A DNA stretch of 64,000 nt from an uncultured Rhodospirillales bacterium (lineage in GTDB: Bacteria; Pseudomonadota; Alphaproteobacteria; ATCC43930; CGMCC-115725), in NCBI GenBank assembly GCA_903822185.1, contig CAIJOA010000032.1, positions 62,001 to 126,000 on the forward strand, written 5' to 3'. Made by a program: the position numbers and the translations under genes. Each line of letters opens with the position of its first letter. Position 1 is the stretch's first letter. The notes beneath the pieces were generated by a model, which saw nothing but the letters and a program-made list of their open reading frames with translations, was not told the origin of the DNA and did no database searches. Shown in pieces: positions 1 through 9,877 of this stretch.

Positions 1-1090
1 CCGCCAATGCGATCGCACGCGGTGAAACGCTGACCCGATCGACGATGATCGCCAACAGCATAAGGCCGATCATCATGAAGGCCCGACGCGATGAAACTGT
101 GGCGCCGGACAGCAACAGATAAACGAAAATGACGAACAACGCGCCCGCTGCCGCCCATTTCTTAATCGGGTAATTGAGCGCAATGCGCGGTATCAGCGCT
201 AGAATTATACGTAAAGCGAAAAATGCTACGCTGGCTGCCAGCCCCATATGCAGTCCGGCAATAACGAGAATATGGGCGAGACCGGCATCGCGAAACGCAC
301 CGGCGTCATCCGGCGCGATGCCATGCGTCTGGCCGGCAATGATCGCGGAGGCGATCGCGCCGCTGCGATCCGGCAGCGCCAAGCGGATGCGCTGCGTCAC
401 CGTCGCGCGAAATCCTTCGACGGCATGACGCCACGAACTTTCGCTTTCGCCCGATGGCGGATTGATCCGCCGTGGCGCACCGAGCGCATAACCGACCGCG
501 CCAAGGCGGTCGAACCAAGCACGGCGCTCGAAATCATAGGCACCTGGCGTTGCTGGTGCCGGTGGTGGTGACAACATGGCGCGCAACGAAATCCAGTCGC
601 CAGGGACAGCGGGACTATCTCCGCGGCGAAGACGGACGCGCAGTCGTACTGGAATACGATCCGCCGAAAGATCACCAACGCTGGTGGGGGCGATCAACAA
701 ACGCGCGCCCTCCGGCAAAGGATCGACCGAAATCAAACGGCCAGCGATATCGACAGGCCCGAGGCGACGCTCGAGGACGGGCGCCGCAGCGCTCCAGGCT
801 TGAAACTGCGCTGCTGCAAAACCCAACGCCATTGCCAGCATGGCCCAGGCAACAGTTCGGTCGCGATTGAGATGCCGAACAAGCACCATTCCCGCAAAGG
901 CCACCGTCAGCGCAGCACCGCCGATCCACCAAGCCGGTTCGTTCTGGAAAAGAAAATAAAAGCCGATGCCGGTTCCCATCAGAACCGGAAACCACAACGG
1001 CCACCGCTCGCGTTCGGCAATCAAACGCGCAGCGAGTCCCGCGACCACGCCAAGCCTTTGTTCGTCGATCAGGGTATCCGCGGACGACAT
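1..1090 (-). CDS. comEC: ComEC/Rec2-family competence membrane protein, N-terminal part (runs off the window)
   Basis: Reading the minus strand from the ATG at 1088-1090 gives about 363 codons with no stop before the window edge, so the C-terminal part, including any metallo-beta-lactamase domain, lies outside. Two early hydrophobic segments (about residues 28-75) are followed by a soluble DUF4131-like stretch (about 85-180) and then the competence core. The motif GLAHILVIAGLHMGL (about residue 280) and the later GATVSSRRAFMM match the ComEC channel signature. ComEC carries single-stranded DNA across the inner membrane during transformation. It is divergent from the small lipoprotein and gltX, a usual alphaproteobacterial arrangement. 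The family assignment is firm; active competence is not shown by this gene alone. Confidence 0.9.
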   Translation of the reverse strand, partial: MSSADTLIDEQRLGVVAGLAARLIAERERWPLWFPVLMGTGIGFYFLFQNEPAWWIGGAALTVAFAGMVLVRHLNRDRTVAWAMLAMALGFAAAQFQAWSAAAPVLERRLGPVDIAGRLISVDPLPEGARLLIAPTSVGDLSADRIPVRLRVRLRRGDSPAVPGDWISLRAMLSPPPAPATPGAYDFERRAWFDRLGAVGYALGAPRRINPPSGESESSWRHAVEGFRATVTQRIRLALPDRSGAIASAIIAGQTHGIAPDDAGAFRDAGLAHILVIAGLHMGLAASVAFFALRIILALIPRIALNYPIKKWAAAGALFVIFVYLLLSGATVSSRRAFMMIGLMLLAIIVDRVSVSPRAIALA

Positions 1091-1236
1091 CGCGCTATTC
1101 TATGCACGTCCGCGGCTTTCCCTAAAGCCCTCCGCTGGCAACACATAAGCCGGCCCTACCGCCTGCCCCGAAAATGCCTTGTAACGTTTTGCCGTCCACA
1201 GGGTTGAACGGACGAGATTTCACTTGGGAGGGTAGT

Positions 1237-1449
1237 ATGAAGTCAATCGGACTTATCGCTTTGCTGGTTTTAGGCGGCTGCAGCGTCGAAAGCACGACAG
1301 CCACCAATTTTCGTAATCCTCAGACGGGTCAGGTCGCCTCGGCCTGCGGTCCCCTGACCGGGTTTTCGGTCGCCGTTGATGAGGCGCAGTCCGGCTGTGC
1401 CGAATCATACGAAAAACAGGGTTGGGTCGAGGCCGACAAGGTCAACTAA
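1237..1449 (+). CDS. small secreted lipoprotein, 70 aa, function unknown
   Basis: A short hydrophobic signal begins at the ATG at 1237 and ends in the lipobox LGGC around residue 13, so the mature protein should be lipidated at that cysteine. The rest is short and polar with two further cysteines that could form a disulfide. The start is chosen because GGGAGG lies about 6 nt upstream and the longer frame would put a non-signal extension before the lipobox. I do not recognise a family. It stands alone between divergent comEC and gltX; a role in gltX is not implied. Confidence 0.7.
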   Translation: MKSIGLIALLVLGGCSVESTTATNFRNPQTGQVASACGPLTGFSVAVDEAQSGCAESYEKQGWVEADKVN

Positions 1450-1502
1450 ACTTCGGCCTGGGATTGTGACGGGGCGCGGGCGATGTGCTACACCGCGCGA
1501 GT

Positions 1503-2900
1503 ATGAGTGTAACCGTCCGCTTCGCGCCCTCCCCGACCGGCTTTCTCCATATTGGCGGAGCGCGCACCGCCCTCTTCAATTGGCTTTTCGCCAAGCATAA
1601 TGGCGGAAAATTCCGGCTTCGCATTGAAGATACCGATCGTGCACGTTCATCCCAGGACGCGGTCGAAGCGATCCTCGACGGCCTGAAATGGTTAGGCCTC
1701 GATTGGGACGGCGAAACGGTGTTCCAGGCGCAACAATCCGACCGCCATGCCGAGATAGCAAAACGGCTCCTCGCGGAAGGTAGCGCCTATTATTGCTACT
1801 GCACGCCCGCCGAACTCGAAGCAATGCGAGAGAAGGCAAAAGCGGAAGGCCGATCGGTTCGTTACGACGGCACTTGGCGTGATCGTGATCCACATGAAGC
1901 GCCCGCTGGGGTGCCTCCCGTCATTCGTCTCAAAGCACCACAGACCGGCGAAACCGTCATCGAAGATCACGTTCAGGGCCGTGTAGTCGTCGCCAATGAA
2001 CAACTCGACGATCTGATCATTCTTCGCGCCGACGGAACGCCGACTTATAATCTGTCAGTAGTGGTCGATGACCACGATATGGAAATTACCCATGTCGTTC
2101 GCGGCGACGATCATCTCAACAACGCCTTCCGTCAGACCCAGATCTATCGCGCGCTGGGTTGGACCGTCCCTGAGTTTGCGCATATCCCGCTGATCCACGG
2201 TGCGGACGGCGCGAAACTGTCCAAGCGTCATGGCGCGCTCGGCGTCGATGCCTATCGCGGCATGGGATATTTGCCAGAGGCGCTACGCAATTATCTGCTG
2301 CGACTTGGCTGGAGCCACGGCGACGATGAAATCATCTCGACGGACCAAGCAGTCGAATGGTTCGGCCTAAATGCTGTCGGTCGCGGACCATCGCGCTTTG
2401 ATTTCACCAAATTGGGCAGTCTCAATGCCCATTATATAAAGGTGACGGATGATGCCCGGCTCGCCGAGCTTGTCGCACCGTTTATCGAGAAGAACGTTGC
2501 CCGTTCGCTGACGGAAAACGAACGGACCCGTCTCATCGCCGGCATGGCGGGACTGAAAACCCGGGCGAAGACCCTCGTCGAACTCGCGACGGTGGCGAAT
2601 GTCTATGTTGCCGCCCGCCCGCTCCCTATTGAGGAAAAGGCAAAAGCCCACATCGCTGCCGCCGGCCCCTTGTTGGGCGAATTGACCACCGTCCTGGCCG
2701 GCAGCTTGTGGGAAACGACGAGCCTCGAAAATGCTGTCCGAGAATTTGCCGAAAGTCGAGGCATGAAGCTCGGCGCGGCCGCCCAGCCGTTGCGTGCAGC
2801 TATTACCGGTAGCACGGCCTCCCCCTCTCTTTTCGAGGTCATGACCGTCCTTGGCCGGGAAGAAACCCTTGGCCGTCTCGCAGATGCGTCGGGAAATTAA
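1503..2900 (+). CDS. gltX: glutamate--tRNA ligase
   Basis: Class I aminoacyl-tRNA synthetase that charges tRNA with glutamate. The protein opens with [18 protein letters not shown], where HIGG is the HIGH-type ATP motif, and KLSKRHGA near residue 240 is the KMSKS loop. At 465 aa it has the usual length, with an alpha-helical anticodon-binding C-terminus. The ATG at 1503 is preferred over an upstream in-frame ATG at 1485 because family members begin right before the VRFAPSPTG strand. Alphaproteobacteria often carry two gltX copies, one of which may also charge tRNA-Gln; which copy this is cannot be told here. gltA follows after 89 bp. Confidence 0.97.
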   Translation: MSVTVRFAPSPTGFLHIGGARTALFNWLFAKHNGGKFRLRIEDTDRARSSQDAVEAILDGLKWLGLDWDGETVFQAQQSDRHAEIAKRLLAEGSAYYCYCTPAELEAMREKAKAEGRSVRYDGTWRDRDPHEAPAGVPPVIRLKAPQTGETVIEDHVQGRVVVANEQLDDLIILRADGTPTYNLSVVVDDHDMEITHVVRGDDHLNNAFRQTQIYRALGWTVPEFAHIPLIHGADGAKLSKRHGALGVDAYRGMGYLPEALRNYLLRLGWSHGDDEIISTDQAVEWFGLNAVGRGPSRFDFTKLGSLNAHYIKVTDDARLAELVAPFIEKNVARSLTENERTRLIAGMAGLKTRAKTLVELATVANVYVAARPLPIEEKAKAHIAAAGPLLGELTTVLAGSLWETTSLENAVREFAESRGMKLGAAAQPLRAAITGSTASPSLFEVMTVLGREETLGRLADASGN

Positions 2901-2989
2901 GGGCTGAATTGCCAAACTTCGAGCAGCCCTCTATTCTGCGTTTAAGTTAGGTTTTTTGCGCTGCACCATGGCGCCCGGGGAGATATGGG

Positions 2990-4303
2990 ATGGATACCAA
3001 AGCCACAAACCGGCGGACCGTCACCGCGACGGATAACATCACCGGCAAGTCGCTCGATATGCCGTTGCTTGACGGAACGATCGGCCCGCAGGTCGTTGAT
3101 ATCCGCAAGCTTTATTCCGATTTAGGCATCTTCACCTTCGACCCCGGCTACACCGCCACTGGCAGCTGTGACTCGAAGATCACCTATCTCGATGGCGATA
3201 AGGGCGAACTCTATTACCGCGGCTATCCTATCGAACAACTCGCGGACAAAAGCGATTTCCGCGAAGTTTGTTACCTCCTGCTGTACGGCGAGCTGCCCAC
3301 ACCCGATCAGAAGAACAATTTCGTTAAAACCGTCACCAATCACACGATGGTGCATGAGCAGCTGACGCGCTTCTTCCAGGGCTTCCGTCGCGACGCGCAT
3401 CCGATGGCCGTGATGTGTGGCGTCGTTGGCGCCCTCTCCGCCTTCTATCATGACTCGACCGATATTTCGGACCCGGTCCAACGCATGATCGCGTCACATC
3501 GCTTGATCGCGAAGATGCCGACGATCGCGGCGATGACCTACAAATACATGACGGGCCAGCCCTTCATGTTCCCGCGCAACGAACTCGATTACGCGGAAAA
3601 CTTCCTTTACATGACCTTCGCCGTTCCTTGCGAAGAGTACAAAGTCAGCCCGATCCTGGCGAAGGCCATGGACAAGATCTTCATCCTCCATGCCGATCAC
3701 GAGCAGAACGCATCGACATCGACCGTTCGCCTCGCCGGCTCTTCGGGCGCCAATCCTTTTGCCTGCATCGCCGCCGGCATCGCTTCGCTGTGGGGCCCCG
3801 CTCATGGTGGCGCCAACGAAGCCGTGCTGAAGATGTTGACGGAGATCGGTCACAAGGACCGCATCCCCGAATACGTGAAGCGCGCGAAGGACAAGAACGA
3901 CAACTTCATGCTCATGGGCTTTGGGCATCGCGTCTATAAGAACTTCGATCCGCGCGCCAAGGTTCTGCGCGAGGCCTGTCACGAAGTGCTCGACGAGCTC
4001 GGCGTGCGCGACGAGCCCTTGCTCGAACTCGCGATGGAGCTGGAGCGGATCGCCCTGCAGGACGACTACTTCATTCAGAAGAAGCTTTATCCGAACGTCG
4101 ATTTCTATTCGGGCATCATTCTCAAGGCGATGGGCTTCCCGACGTCGATGTTCACCGTTCTGTTCGCGATCGCGCGTACCGTGGGCTGGGTTGCCCAGTG
4201 GAACGAAATGATCGAAGACCCGAACCAGAAGATCGGCCGCCCGCGCCAGCTCTATACCGGCCCGGTCAAACGCGACTATGTCGCGATCTCGCAGCGTGGC
4301 TGA
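2990..4303 (+). CDS. gltA: citrate synthase (type II, hexameric family)
   Basis: Condenses oxaloacetate with acetyl-CoA as the entry step of the citric acid cycle. At 437 aa it has the length of Gram-negative NADH-sensitive citrate synthases, with the N-terminal beta domain ([18 protein letters not shown]). Catalytic His residues sit in [15 protein letters not shown] and GFGHRVYKN, and the catalytic Asp in YPNVDFYSG. The ATG at 2990 is preceded by GGGGAGATATGGG. It is codirectional with gltX. Nothing unusual is seen. Confidence 0.98.
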   Translation: MDTKATNRRTVTATDNITGKSLDMPLLDGTIGPQVVDIRKLYSDLGIFTFDPGYTATGSCDSKITYLDGDKGELYYRGYPIEQLADKSDFREVCYLLLYGELPTPDQKNNFVKTVTNHTMVHEQLTRFFQGFRRDAHPMAVMCGVVGALSAFYHDSTDISDPVQRMIASHRLIAKMPTIAAMTYKYMTGQPFMFPRNELDYAENFLYMTFAVPCEEYKVSPILAKAMDKIFILHADHEQNASTSTVRLAGSSGANPFACIAAGIASLWGPAHGGANEAVLKMLTEIGHKDRIPEYVKRAKDKNDNFMLMGFGHRVYKNFDPRAKVLREACHEVLDELGVRDEPLLELAMELERIALQDDYFIQKKLYPNVDFYSGIILKAMGFPTSMFTVLFAIARTVGWVAQWNEMIEDPNQKIGRPRQLYTGPVKRDYVAISQRG

Positions 4304-4496
4304 TCCAGCCGGCCGCAATCTCGGCACTTCCAGTGCTACGGCTCAACAGCGCGCGTCTATCCAGACGCGCGCTGGGCGCCCTCCTCTACCGGCCAACGAC
4401 AATCCCCTCGGTTTTGCCAAGACCCTGCGCCATCTGGTGCCGGTAACGCTGGCCGTCGCGGTCCTCGCCTGGGCGCTTTGGAGCGCCTTTCTCTAA
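4278..4496 (+). CDS. possible small single-pass membrane protein overlapping the gltA end
   Basis: A 72-residue frame starts inside the last 26 bp of gltA (ATG at 4278; a GTG at 4296 is an alternative). It is basic and Ser/Ala-rich at first, then has a PPLPANDNP segment, and ends in one hydrophobic helix (about residues 52-72). PANDN-type motifs are common in small alphaproteobacterial proteins, which is the main support. No clear ribosome site is visible and no family is recognised. It could be chance coding in a 258-bp gap. Confidence 0.33.
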   Translation: MSRSRSVADPAGRNLGTSSATAQQRASIQTRAGRPPLPANDNPLGFAKTLRHLVPVTLAVAVLAWALWSAFL

Positions 4497-4562
4497 CCTC
4501 CTGGTCGATCCTTCCCCTGGCCAGTTACGTTCGGTTAACCATATTGTCCTAGGGTCTGGGAC

Positions 4563-5489
4563 ATGACGGCCCCGACCAATCCATACCCCGCCCTAACCCG
4601 CGCGGTTGATCCGACTGTCCTGCACAGCATTCGGCAGGCCAGCCAAGCGACTTCGACCGATTTCGGGCTGTTGATGGCGCAAGCCTCGCGTGAGAGCGGA
4701 TTCCGGGCCGACGCCAAATCATCCAGCAGCAGCGCCGCCGGACTGTTCCAGTTCGTCGATAGCACCTGGCTCGATATGGTGCGCCGCTTCGGCGCCAAAT
4801 ACGGCGCCGGTCAGCTCGCCCAGCAAATCAGCCAGGACGCCAACGGCAAGCCTGTGGTGAGCGATTCCGCGACCCGCAAGGAAATCCTCGCTCTCCGCCA
4901 CGACCCCTCGCTGTCGGCTTCGCTGGCGGGCGAATACACCAAGCTCAACCAGACCGAAGTCGAACGCAGCGTCGGCCATAAGCTTTCGCGCGGCGATCTC
5001 TACATGGCGCATTTTCTGGGTGCCGGCGGCGCGTCATCGTTCCTCAAGGCGCTCGACACCAAGGGCAACACCGCCGCCGCGGATATCCTGCCGGACGCCG
5101 CTGCCGCCAATCAGAGCATTTTTTACGATTCAAACGGCCGGGCACGTACGGTCGCCGAAATCTATCATACGTTGTCGGACAAGATCGAAAAGGACGCGGC
5201 CGCGTTCGGCGGTGCAGCCCCGACCGATCCTCAACCCAGCACAATGACCACCGCACAGCGCGTCGATGCCGTCGCCTCGGCGCTTGGCCTCGGCAATTCG
5301 GATGCACCGTTTGGAACGCCCACCGTCGGGCGGGCGGGAGATATGTCCGGGATTAAGCTGTCGGAACCGGTGCTCGCCATGCTCAATGTGGTTGCGATGG
5401 CGGCGCTGAAGATGAGCCAGACCGACCCGGCAACCCCGAAACAGACGCCGCCAACGACCTCGACTCCGCGCGAGCGTCACTCCATTTAG
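4563..5489 (+). CDS. lytic transglycosylase-like (SLT fold) protein
   Basis: A lysozyme-like domain spans about residues 20-190. ASRESGF (about residue 40) carries the expected catalytic glutamate, followed by SAAGLFQFVDSTWLDM, the SLT-type core. The fold cleaves the glycan strand of peptidoglycan to 1,6-anhydro products. No export signal is visible at the N-terminus, so it may leave by another route or the annotated start may miss a leader. The C-terminal 100 residues are low-complexity and Pro/Thr-rich. It is followed by a hairpin (5515-5536) and the tRNA gene. Confidence 0.85.
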   Translation: MTAPTNPYPALTRAVDPTVLHSIRQASQATSTDFGLLMAQASRESGFRADAKSSSSSAAGLFQFVDSTWLDMVRRFGAKYGAGQLAQQISQDANGKPVVSDSATRKEILALRHDPSLSASLAGEYTKLNQTEVERSVGHKLSRGDLYMAHFLGAGGASSFLKALDTKGNTAAADILPDAAAANQSIFYDSNGRARTVAEIYHTLSDKIEKDAAAFGGAAPTDPQPSTMTTAQRVDAVASALGLGNSDAPFGTPTVGRAGDMSGIKLSEPVLAMLNVVAMAALKMSQTDPATPKQTPPTTSTPRERHSI

Positions 5490-5566
5490 TCCCTGATTTT
5501 GAAGCAAGAATGCCCTTGGCGGATTGACCCGCCAGGGCCCGCATCCTATTGTCCGCGGCCACGCGC

Positions 5567-5641
5567 GGGCTCGTAGCTCAGCGGTAGAGCTTCCGACTTT
5601 TAATCGGGAGGTCGCGGGTTCGAATCCCGCCGAGCCCACCA
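5567..5641 (+). tRNA. tRNA-Lys (anticodon TTT)
   Basis: A full cloverleaf can be drawn by eye. Acceptor arms are 5567-5573 and 5631-5637, D-arm GCTC/GAGC, anticodon stem 5592-5596 with 5604-5608, and loop CTTTTAA giving anticodon TTT at 5599-5601. The T-arm is GCGGG/CCCGC with TTCGAAT. The discriminator is A5638 and CCA is encoded at 5639-5641. There is no intron. This would read AAA and AAG lysine codons. Confidence 0.96.
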
Positions 5642-5680
5642 CGCGCGAGCCTTCTAGACGCCCGAATTACGAGGCCAGCC

Positions 5681-5956
5681 ATGAAGCGCAGTGCCGTTTT
5701 CCTCGCCGCAATCACCCTCCTCGCCGGCGCGTCCTCGATGACAACGCCAGCCCAGGCCGCCTGTGAGCCCGGCACAAAACTCGACAGCACGACCGTAGAT
5801 TCGACACGAATCCTGGTCACAAAGGCCGGGTACAAGAACCCGCAGCATTTGCGCAAAGGCTGCGACAGTGCGTGGCACGGCACAGCCACAAAGAATGGTG
5901 CTGCTGTTTCGATCGCCGTCACCACAGACGGCAAAGTTGTTGAAGAAGGCGAATGA
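5681..5956 (+). CDS. small secreted protein, 91 aa, unknown function
   Basis: A Sec signal peptide (about residues 1-26, ending TPAQA|A) precedes a mature domain of about 65 residues with two cysteines, likely a disulfide. GAGG sits about 8 nt upstream of the ATG. Its stop overlaps the next start (ATGA, 5953-5956), so the two are probably translated together. No family is recognised. Confidence 0.72.
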   Translation: MKRSAVFLAAITLLAGASSMTTPAQAACEPGTKLDSTTVDSTRILVTKAGYKNPQHLRKGCDSAWHGTATKNGAAVSIAVTTDGKVVEEGE

Positions 5957-6330
5957 ACATGAAGAAAAATTTCCTCGTTGCCGGCGTACTCCTCGCTCTC
6001 GCTGCCTGCGCCAGCCTCGACAAGCCGCGCGACTACATCGTCTTCTTCCAGACTGACCAAGCTGACCTGACGCCCGAAGCCAATCAGGTGATCGCGGACG
6101 TCGCCAAACAGACCCACGATCTGTCGCCGTCGAAAGTAGTGGTCTCTGGTCGCGCCGACGGTAGCACCGCGCATGATGCAACGCTCGCCGACCAGCGCGC
6201 ACAAATGGTCATGAAGGCACTGAGCGACAAAGGCGTCCCCGCTGCCAAGATATCGAAATTGGCCGACGCACCGCCGGCGGATCGGACTGGTGTGGCCGCC
6301 CATCAGGTGGTGATCACCCTCCTGCCCTAA
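5953..6330 (+). CDS. small OmpA-like lipoprotein
   Basis: A lipoprotein signal with lipobox LAAC (about residue 19) is followed directly by an OmpA C-terminal-like domain: FFQTDQADLTPEA matches the beta-alpha start of the fold. A later Asp/Arg pair (GRADGS and ADQRAQ) occupies the positions that bind meso-diaminopimelate in Pal. At 125 aa it is a minimal Pal-type anchor between the outer membrane and peptidoglycan. It is coupled by a 4-bp overlap to the upstream secreted protein. A second in-frame ATG at 5959 is equally possible. Peptidoglycan binding is inferred. Confidence 0.78.
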   Translation: MNMKKNFLVAGVLLALAACASLDKPRDYIVFFQTDQADLTPEANQVIADVAKQTHDLSPSKVVVSGRADGSTAHDATLADQRAQMVMKALSDKGVPAAKISKLADAPPADRTGVAAHQVVITLLP

Positions 6331-6348
6331 CGCACCGCCTCGCACCTT

Positions 6349-6915
6349 ATGTCTGAGATCAGACCGGTTCTCGCGCCGCGCCCTGGCACTGACGGGCTGG
6401 TCGATCTCTTCGTTGCCTTTCTGCAGATCAGCCTCTCGGGCTTCGGTGGCGCCATCAATTGGGCGCATCGCGCTTTAGTCGAAAAGCGCCAATGGATGAC
6501 CGACGAAGACTTCACCGAGATGCTGAGTCTTTGTCAGTTTCTTCCCGGACCCAACATCGTCAATTTCGCCGTGTGTCTCGGGCAACGCCAACAAGGTGTG
6601 CTCGGCTCGATAGCGGCGCTGTCAGGCTCCGTCGTCGTTCCCTTCGTCATCTTTCTTTTCCTGGCGCTGTTCTATTCGCATCTCGGCAAGATCGATTCGA
6701 TTCACGGTGCGCTGACGGGCGTTTCGGCGGCGGCGGCGGGCTTCATGATCACCGTCGGCATTCGTCTGGCGCGCCCTCACCGTAAACGAGCCCTCTCGAT
6801 ATTGTTCGGCACCGCGGCCTTCATCGCCATGGGCATCATCCGCTTTCCTCTGGTTTATGTTCTTCTCGTACTGGCACCGCCGAGTATCATCATCGCGTGG
6901 GTCATGAAGAAATGA
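6349..6915 (+). CDS. chrA: chromate transporter, N-terminal-type half
   Basis: Short-chain CHR family protein of 188 aa with about five membrane segments. It carries the family signatures GFGGAINWAHR and LCQFLPGPNIVN. Family members export chromate or related oxyanions. A normal long ChrA is two such halves in one chain; here the second half is a separate overlapping gene, so a heterodimer is expected. The substrate is not proven by sequence, since many short CHR proteins have no tested chromate activity. Confidence 0.88.
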   Translation: MSEIRPVLAPRPGTDGLVDLFVAFLQISLSGFGGAINWAHRALVEKRQWMTDEDFTEMLSLCQFLPGPNIVNFAVCLGQRQQGVLGSIAALSGSVVVPFVIFLFLALFYSHLGKIDSIHGALTGVSAAAAGFMITVGIRLARPHRKRALSILFGTAAFIAMGIIRFPLVYVLLVLAPPSIIIAWVMKK

Positions 6916-7442
6916 TCGAAGAAGGCGCACTCGGAAAGATGACGGCGCAGTTCGCGTTGTTGACGCTGATCTCGTTTGGCGGCGTCAATGTCGTGCTGCC
7001 AGACGCGCATCGCTTCTTGGTCGATGTGCATCATTGGATTACCGATCAGGAATTCGCCGATTACTTCGCCATCGCACAAGCGGCGCCTGGCCCAAATTTC
7101 ATGATGTTCGCGCTGATCGGCTGGAAGATCGACGGCGTGATCGGCGCTATCGCCGCTTCGCTCGCGATCATTCTTCCTGCCGGCGGGCTGGCTTTCATCG
7201 GCGGCGGGCTGTGGCATTATTTCCGCGAAGCCCCTTGGCGTCGCGCCGTTCAGCTTGGCCTTGCGCCGATAACGATCGGTCTTGTCTTTTCATCCGGCTA
7301 TGTTCTGTCGAGCGCTGCTGACCATGACTGGCTGACTTTCGGTATCACCGCCATTACGGCCGTCGTCACGCTCTATAGTAAGATCAATCCGTTATGGGTG
7401 TTTGCCGGTGCCGCCCTCATCGGCACTTTCGCCTTATCTTGA
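6912..7442 (+). CDS. chrA: chromate transporter, C-terminal-type half
   Basis: The partner half, 176 aa, starts at the ATG at 6912 that overlaps the previous stop (ATGA). LISFGGVNVVLPDAHRF and AIAQAAPGPNFMMF mirror the FGG and PGPN motifs of the first half, as expected for the duplicated domain in inverted membrane topology. The 4-bp overlap supports one-to-one synthesis. A ribosome site for the next gene (GAAGGA) immediately follows its stop. Confidence 0.88.
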   Translation: MIEEGALGKMTAQFALLTLISFGGVNVVLPDAHRFLVDVHHWITDQEFADYFAIAQAAPGPNFMMFALIGWKIDGVIGAIAASLAIILPAGGLAFIGGGLWHYFREAPWRRAVQLGLAPITIGLVFSSGYVLSSAADHDWLTFGITAITAVVTLYSKINPLWVFAGAALIGTFALS

Positions 7443-7452
7443 AGGATCTGTA

Positions 7453-7932
7453 ATGCAGCTTCTTTTGCCGCAAGCCGAAACCGCCGCGACCCTGTTGCGG
7501 GCTAAAAAATACAAAATTGCAATCGCCGAATCATCGACCGGCGGTTTGATATCGAGCGCACTGCTGGCAATGCCCGGTGCGTCCGATTATTTCCTCGGCG
7601 GTTGCGTCGTATATACCGCACAGTCACGCGAGATTTTTCTCGGCCTGACGAGCGCCGATCTGACCGGCATGAGGCCATCCACCGAAGCCTATGCCCTCTT
7701 CGCGGCTCGCCGTGTCCGCGAACGTTTCGGTTCAGATTGGGGCCTGGCCGAAACCGGAGCAGCAGGACCGACCGGCAATCGTTATGGCGACGCAGCGGGC
7801 CATAGCTGCATTGCCCTCGTTGGCCCCGTTGAACGCGCCATCACCATCGAGACCGGCGAAACGGATCGCGCCGCCAACATGCTCGCGTTTTCCGCCGGCG
7901 CATTACGTCTTATTGCCGAGGTTCTGGGTTAA
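7453..7932 (+). CDS. pncC: CinA C-terminal-type nicotinamide-nucleotide amidohydrolase
   Basis: A stand-alone PncC domain, 159 aa, that deamidates nicotinamide mononucleotide to nicotinic acid mononucleotide in the NAD salvage cycle. The signatures IAIAESSTGGLISSAL near the N-terminus (with the active Ser) and GAAGPTGNRYG are visible. It lacks the N-terminal CinA nucleotide-sugar-like domain. The start at 7453 has GAAGGA 7 nt upstream. The chain YFLGGCVVYTAQSR is a good family match, but the later part is slightly divergent, so the activity is inferred. Confidence 0.85.
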   Translation: MQLLLPQAETAATLLRAKKYKIAIAESSTGGLISSALLAMPGASDYFLGGCVVYTAQSREIFLGLTSADLTGMRPSTEAYALFAARRVRERFGSDWGLAETGAAGPTGNRYGDAAGHSCIALVGPVERAITIETGETDRAANMLAFSAGALRLIAEVLG

Positions 7933-8444
7933 CCCGCCACACCGCGTAACAAATCGCGCGCACCCGGCGTATCCATCGAACGGATCGTTCGGCTTTTTAT
8001 CCGCCATCCTTCCGGTGTCCGAACCAACTCCCACCGATTGGCAGATAGACGGCAGACACGAAATCCTTTCGAGGTGCCGTGCGCCGATAGCTCAAAGGGC
8101 TTGCCGTCGGGGTCCGCCGCCAGAATTTGCAGGTAGGACGTCGCAACGGCGGTATCTCCGTCGATCACGATATGCGGCGGTCCCGCGAAATGGCAGATGC
8201 CCTGGCGCTGAGCTTCCTTGAAGCCGGGCGCGTTCAGAATTTCGAGCATGCTTTCGAAGCCGGTCGGCGGCACGCCCTCGCGCCCCATATCGATCATGCC
8301 GTCTTTTGCCCAGAATGAAGCCGCGTAATCACGCGACGCGCTGTCCGCTCCCGGCGGATGACCGGCAATAAGATTGATGATTTCGAGGTGATCCTCGATG
8401 CGCAGGATGCGATCTTCCAAGCTGCGGCTTTTGCTGTCCGTCAT
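7929..8444 (-). CDS. SnoaL/NTF2-like protein
   Basis: A 171-residue protein with the alpha plus beta cone-fold pattern: helices LEDRILRIEDHLEIINLIAGH, then YAASFWAKDGMIDM and a string of beta strands ending in a WRIKSRTIRS segment. Members are ring hydroxylases, isomerases or ligand-binding proteins, and the substrate cannot be told. A strong GAGGAGGGG ribosome site precedes the ATG. It is convergent with pncC and their stops overlap by 4 bp. Confidence 0.75.
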   Translation of the reverse strand: MTDSKSRSLEDRILRIEDHLEIINLIAGHPPGADSASRDYAASFWAKDGMIDMGREGVPPTGFESMLEILNAPGFKEAQRQGICHFAGPPHIVIDGDTAVATSYLQILAADPDGKPFELSAHGTSKGFRVCRLSANRWELVRTPEGWRIKSRTIRSMDTPGARDLLRGVAG

Positions 8445-8555
8445 GTCCCCTCCTCGCGCCGAACCTTTCTTGGCTCTTGGCAGACGCCGATCTTATACCG
8501 ATCTCGAAACCGTTGCCGACTTCCGTCATGATGCGCCTCGAAGCGCGGAGCAGAC

Positions 8556-9860
8556 ATGGATCAACCCTCCCCGCGGCGGAACCTGACAGACCGCACGCGG
8601 CTCGATATCAAGGAAGTTCTCGAGGGACGCCGTCGCGGCCTACGCACCCTGCTGCCTTTTTTCGGACCGGCCGTTGTCACCTCGGTCGCCTATATCGATC
8701 CGGGCAACTTCGCCACCAACATCCAGGCCGGAGCGCGCTACGGCTATGGCCTGCTGTGGGTCGTCGTGATGGCCAATGTGGTTGCAATGCTGTTCCAGGC
8801 GATGTCCGCCAAGATCGGCATCGTGACGGGACGAAACCTTGCGGAATTGTGCCGCGATCATCTCCCGCGGCCTCTCGTCATCGCGATGTGGATCGTCAGC
8901 GAGATCGCGGCCATGGCGACCGATCTCGCCGAGTTCCTCGGCGGTGCACTCGGCCTGGCGCTTCTGTTCAGCATCCCCTTGCTGCCGGGCATGGTGATCA
9001 CCGGCATCGTCACCTATGGCATTCTCATTCTTGAGCGGCTGGGATTCCGGCCGATCGAAATTGTCATCGGCAGCTTGGTCACGGTGATTGCGCTCTGCTA
9101 TCTCGCCGAGATGTTTCTCTCGCCGTTCGATTGGCAGCAGGCGTTGCAGGCCTTGGTTCCGACGCTGCCCGACGGCGCGGCATTGCTTCTCGCGGTCGGG
9201 ATTGTCGGCGCGACGGTGATGCCGCACGCGGTCTATCTTCATTCAGGTCTGACCCAGGCACGCGCGGCCGCGCATGACGATCACGAGCGTCGCCTTCTTG
9301 TTCGTTTCTCGCATCGCGAAGTGTTCATCGCCTTGGCCATCGCCGGGCTCATCAACATGGCGATGGTCATCATGGCCTCGAACGCCTTCCACGCTGGATA
9401 CAGCGACGTTGCCGAGATCGAGACGGCCTATCACACGCTCGTCCCGTTGCTGGGTATTGCCGCCGCCGGGGTCTTTTTGACGTCACTGATCGCATCCGGA
9501 ATATCCAGTTCGATCGTCGGCACGATGGCTGGTCAGATGATCATGCAGGGCTTTGTCGGATTTCGTATTCCGATCTGGCTGCGCCGCCTCGTCACGATGA
9601 TCCCGGCATTCGTCGTCGCCGCGATCGGCGTGAACACAACAACCGCTTTGATCATGAGTCAGGTGCTGCTCAGCCTCACGCTGCCCGTGCCCATGATCGC
9701 GTTGGTCTTTTTCAGCAGCCGGCGGGACATCATGGGCGATTTCGTCTCTTCTCGTCTTACCACGATGATGGCGAGCCTCGCCGCCTTGATGGTCCTTGGG
9801 CTCAATCTCGTTCTGCTTTTACAGACTTTCGGGATCGAGATTCCGGGTTTGCCGGTCTGA
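8556..9860 (+). CDS. mntH: Nramp-family divalent metal transporter
   Basis: A proton-coupled manganese or iron importer of the inner membrane, 434 aa with about 11 membrane helices. The metal site is visible: SVAYIDPGNFATNIQAG in helix 1 (Asp and Asn ligands) and TVMPHAVYLHSGL in helix 6 (Met and His). GCGGAG precedes the ATG. No manganese- or iron-regulator operator could be identified with confidence in the 110 bp upstream. The final helix is complete and a short hairpin follows. Confidence 0.94.
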   Translation: MDQPSPRRNLTDRTRLDIKEVLEGRRRGLRTLLPFFGPAVVTSVAYIDPGNFATNIQAGARYGYGLLWVVVMANVVAMLFQAMSAKIGIVTGRNLAELCRDHLPRPLVIAMWIVSEIAAMATDLAEFLGGALGLALLFSIPLLPGMVITGIVTYGILILERLGFRPIEIVIGSLVTVIALCYLAEMFLSPFDWQQALQALVPTLPDGAALLLAVGIVGATVMPHAVYLHSGLTQARAAAHDDHERRLLVRFSHREVFIALAIAGLINMAMVIMASNAFHAGYSDVAEIETAYHTLVPLLGIAAAGVFLTSLIASGISSSIVGTMAGQMIMQGFVGFRIPIWLRRLVTMIPAFVVAAIGVNTTTALIMSQVLLSLTLPVPMIALVFFSSRRDIMGDFVSSRLTTMMASLAALMVLGLNLVLLLQTFGIEIPGLPV

Positions 9861-9877
9861 AGCGATCCAGAGGAATT

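Noticed and set aside
3494-4327. A 277-codon frame opposite gltA
   Set aside because: Antisense shadow with no domain.
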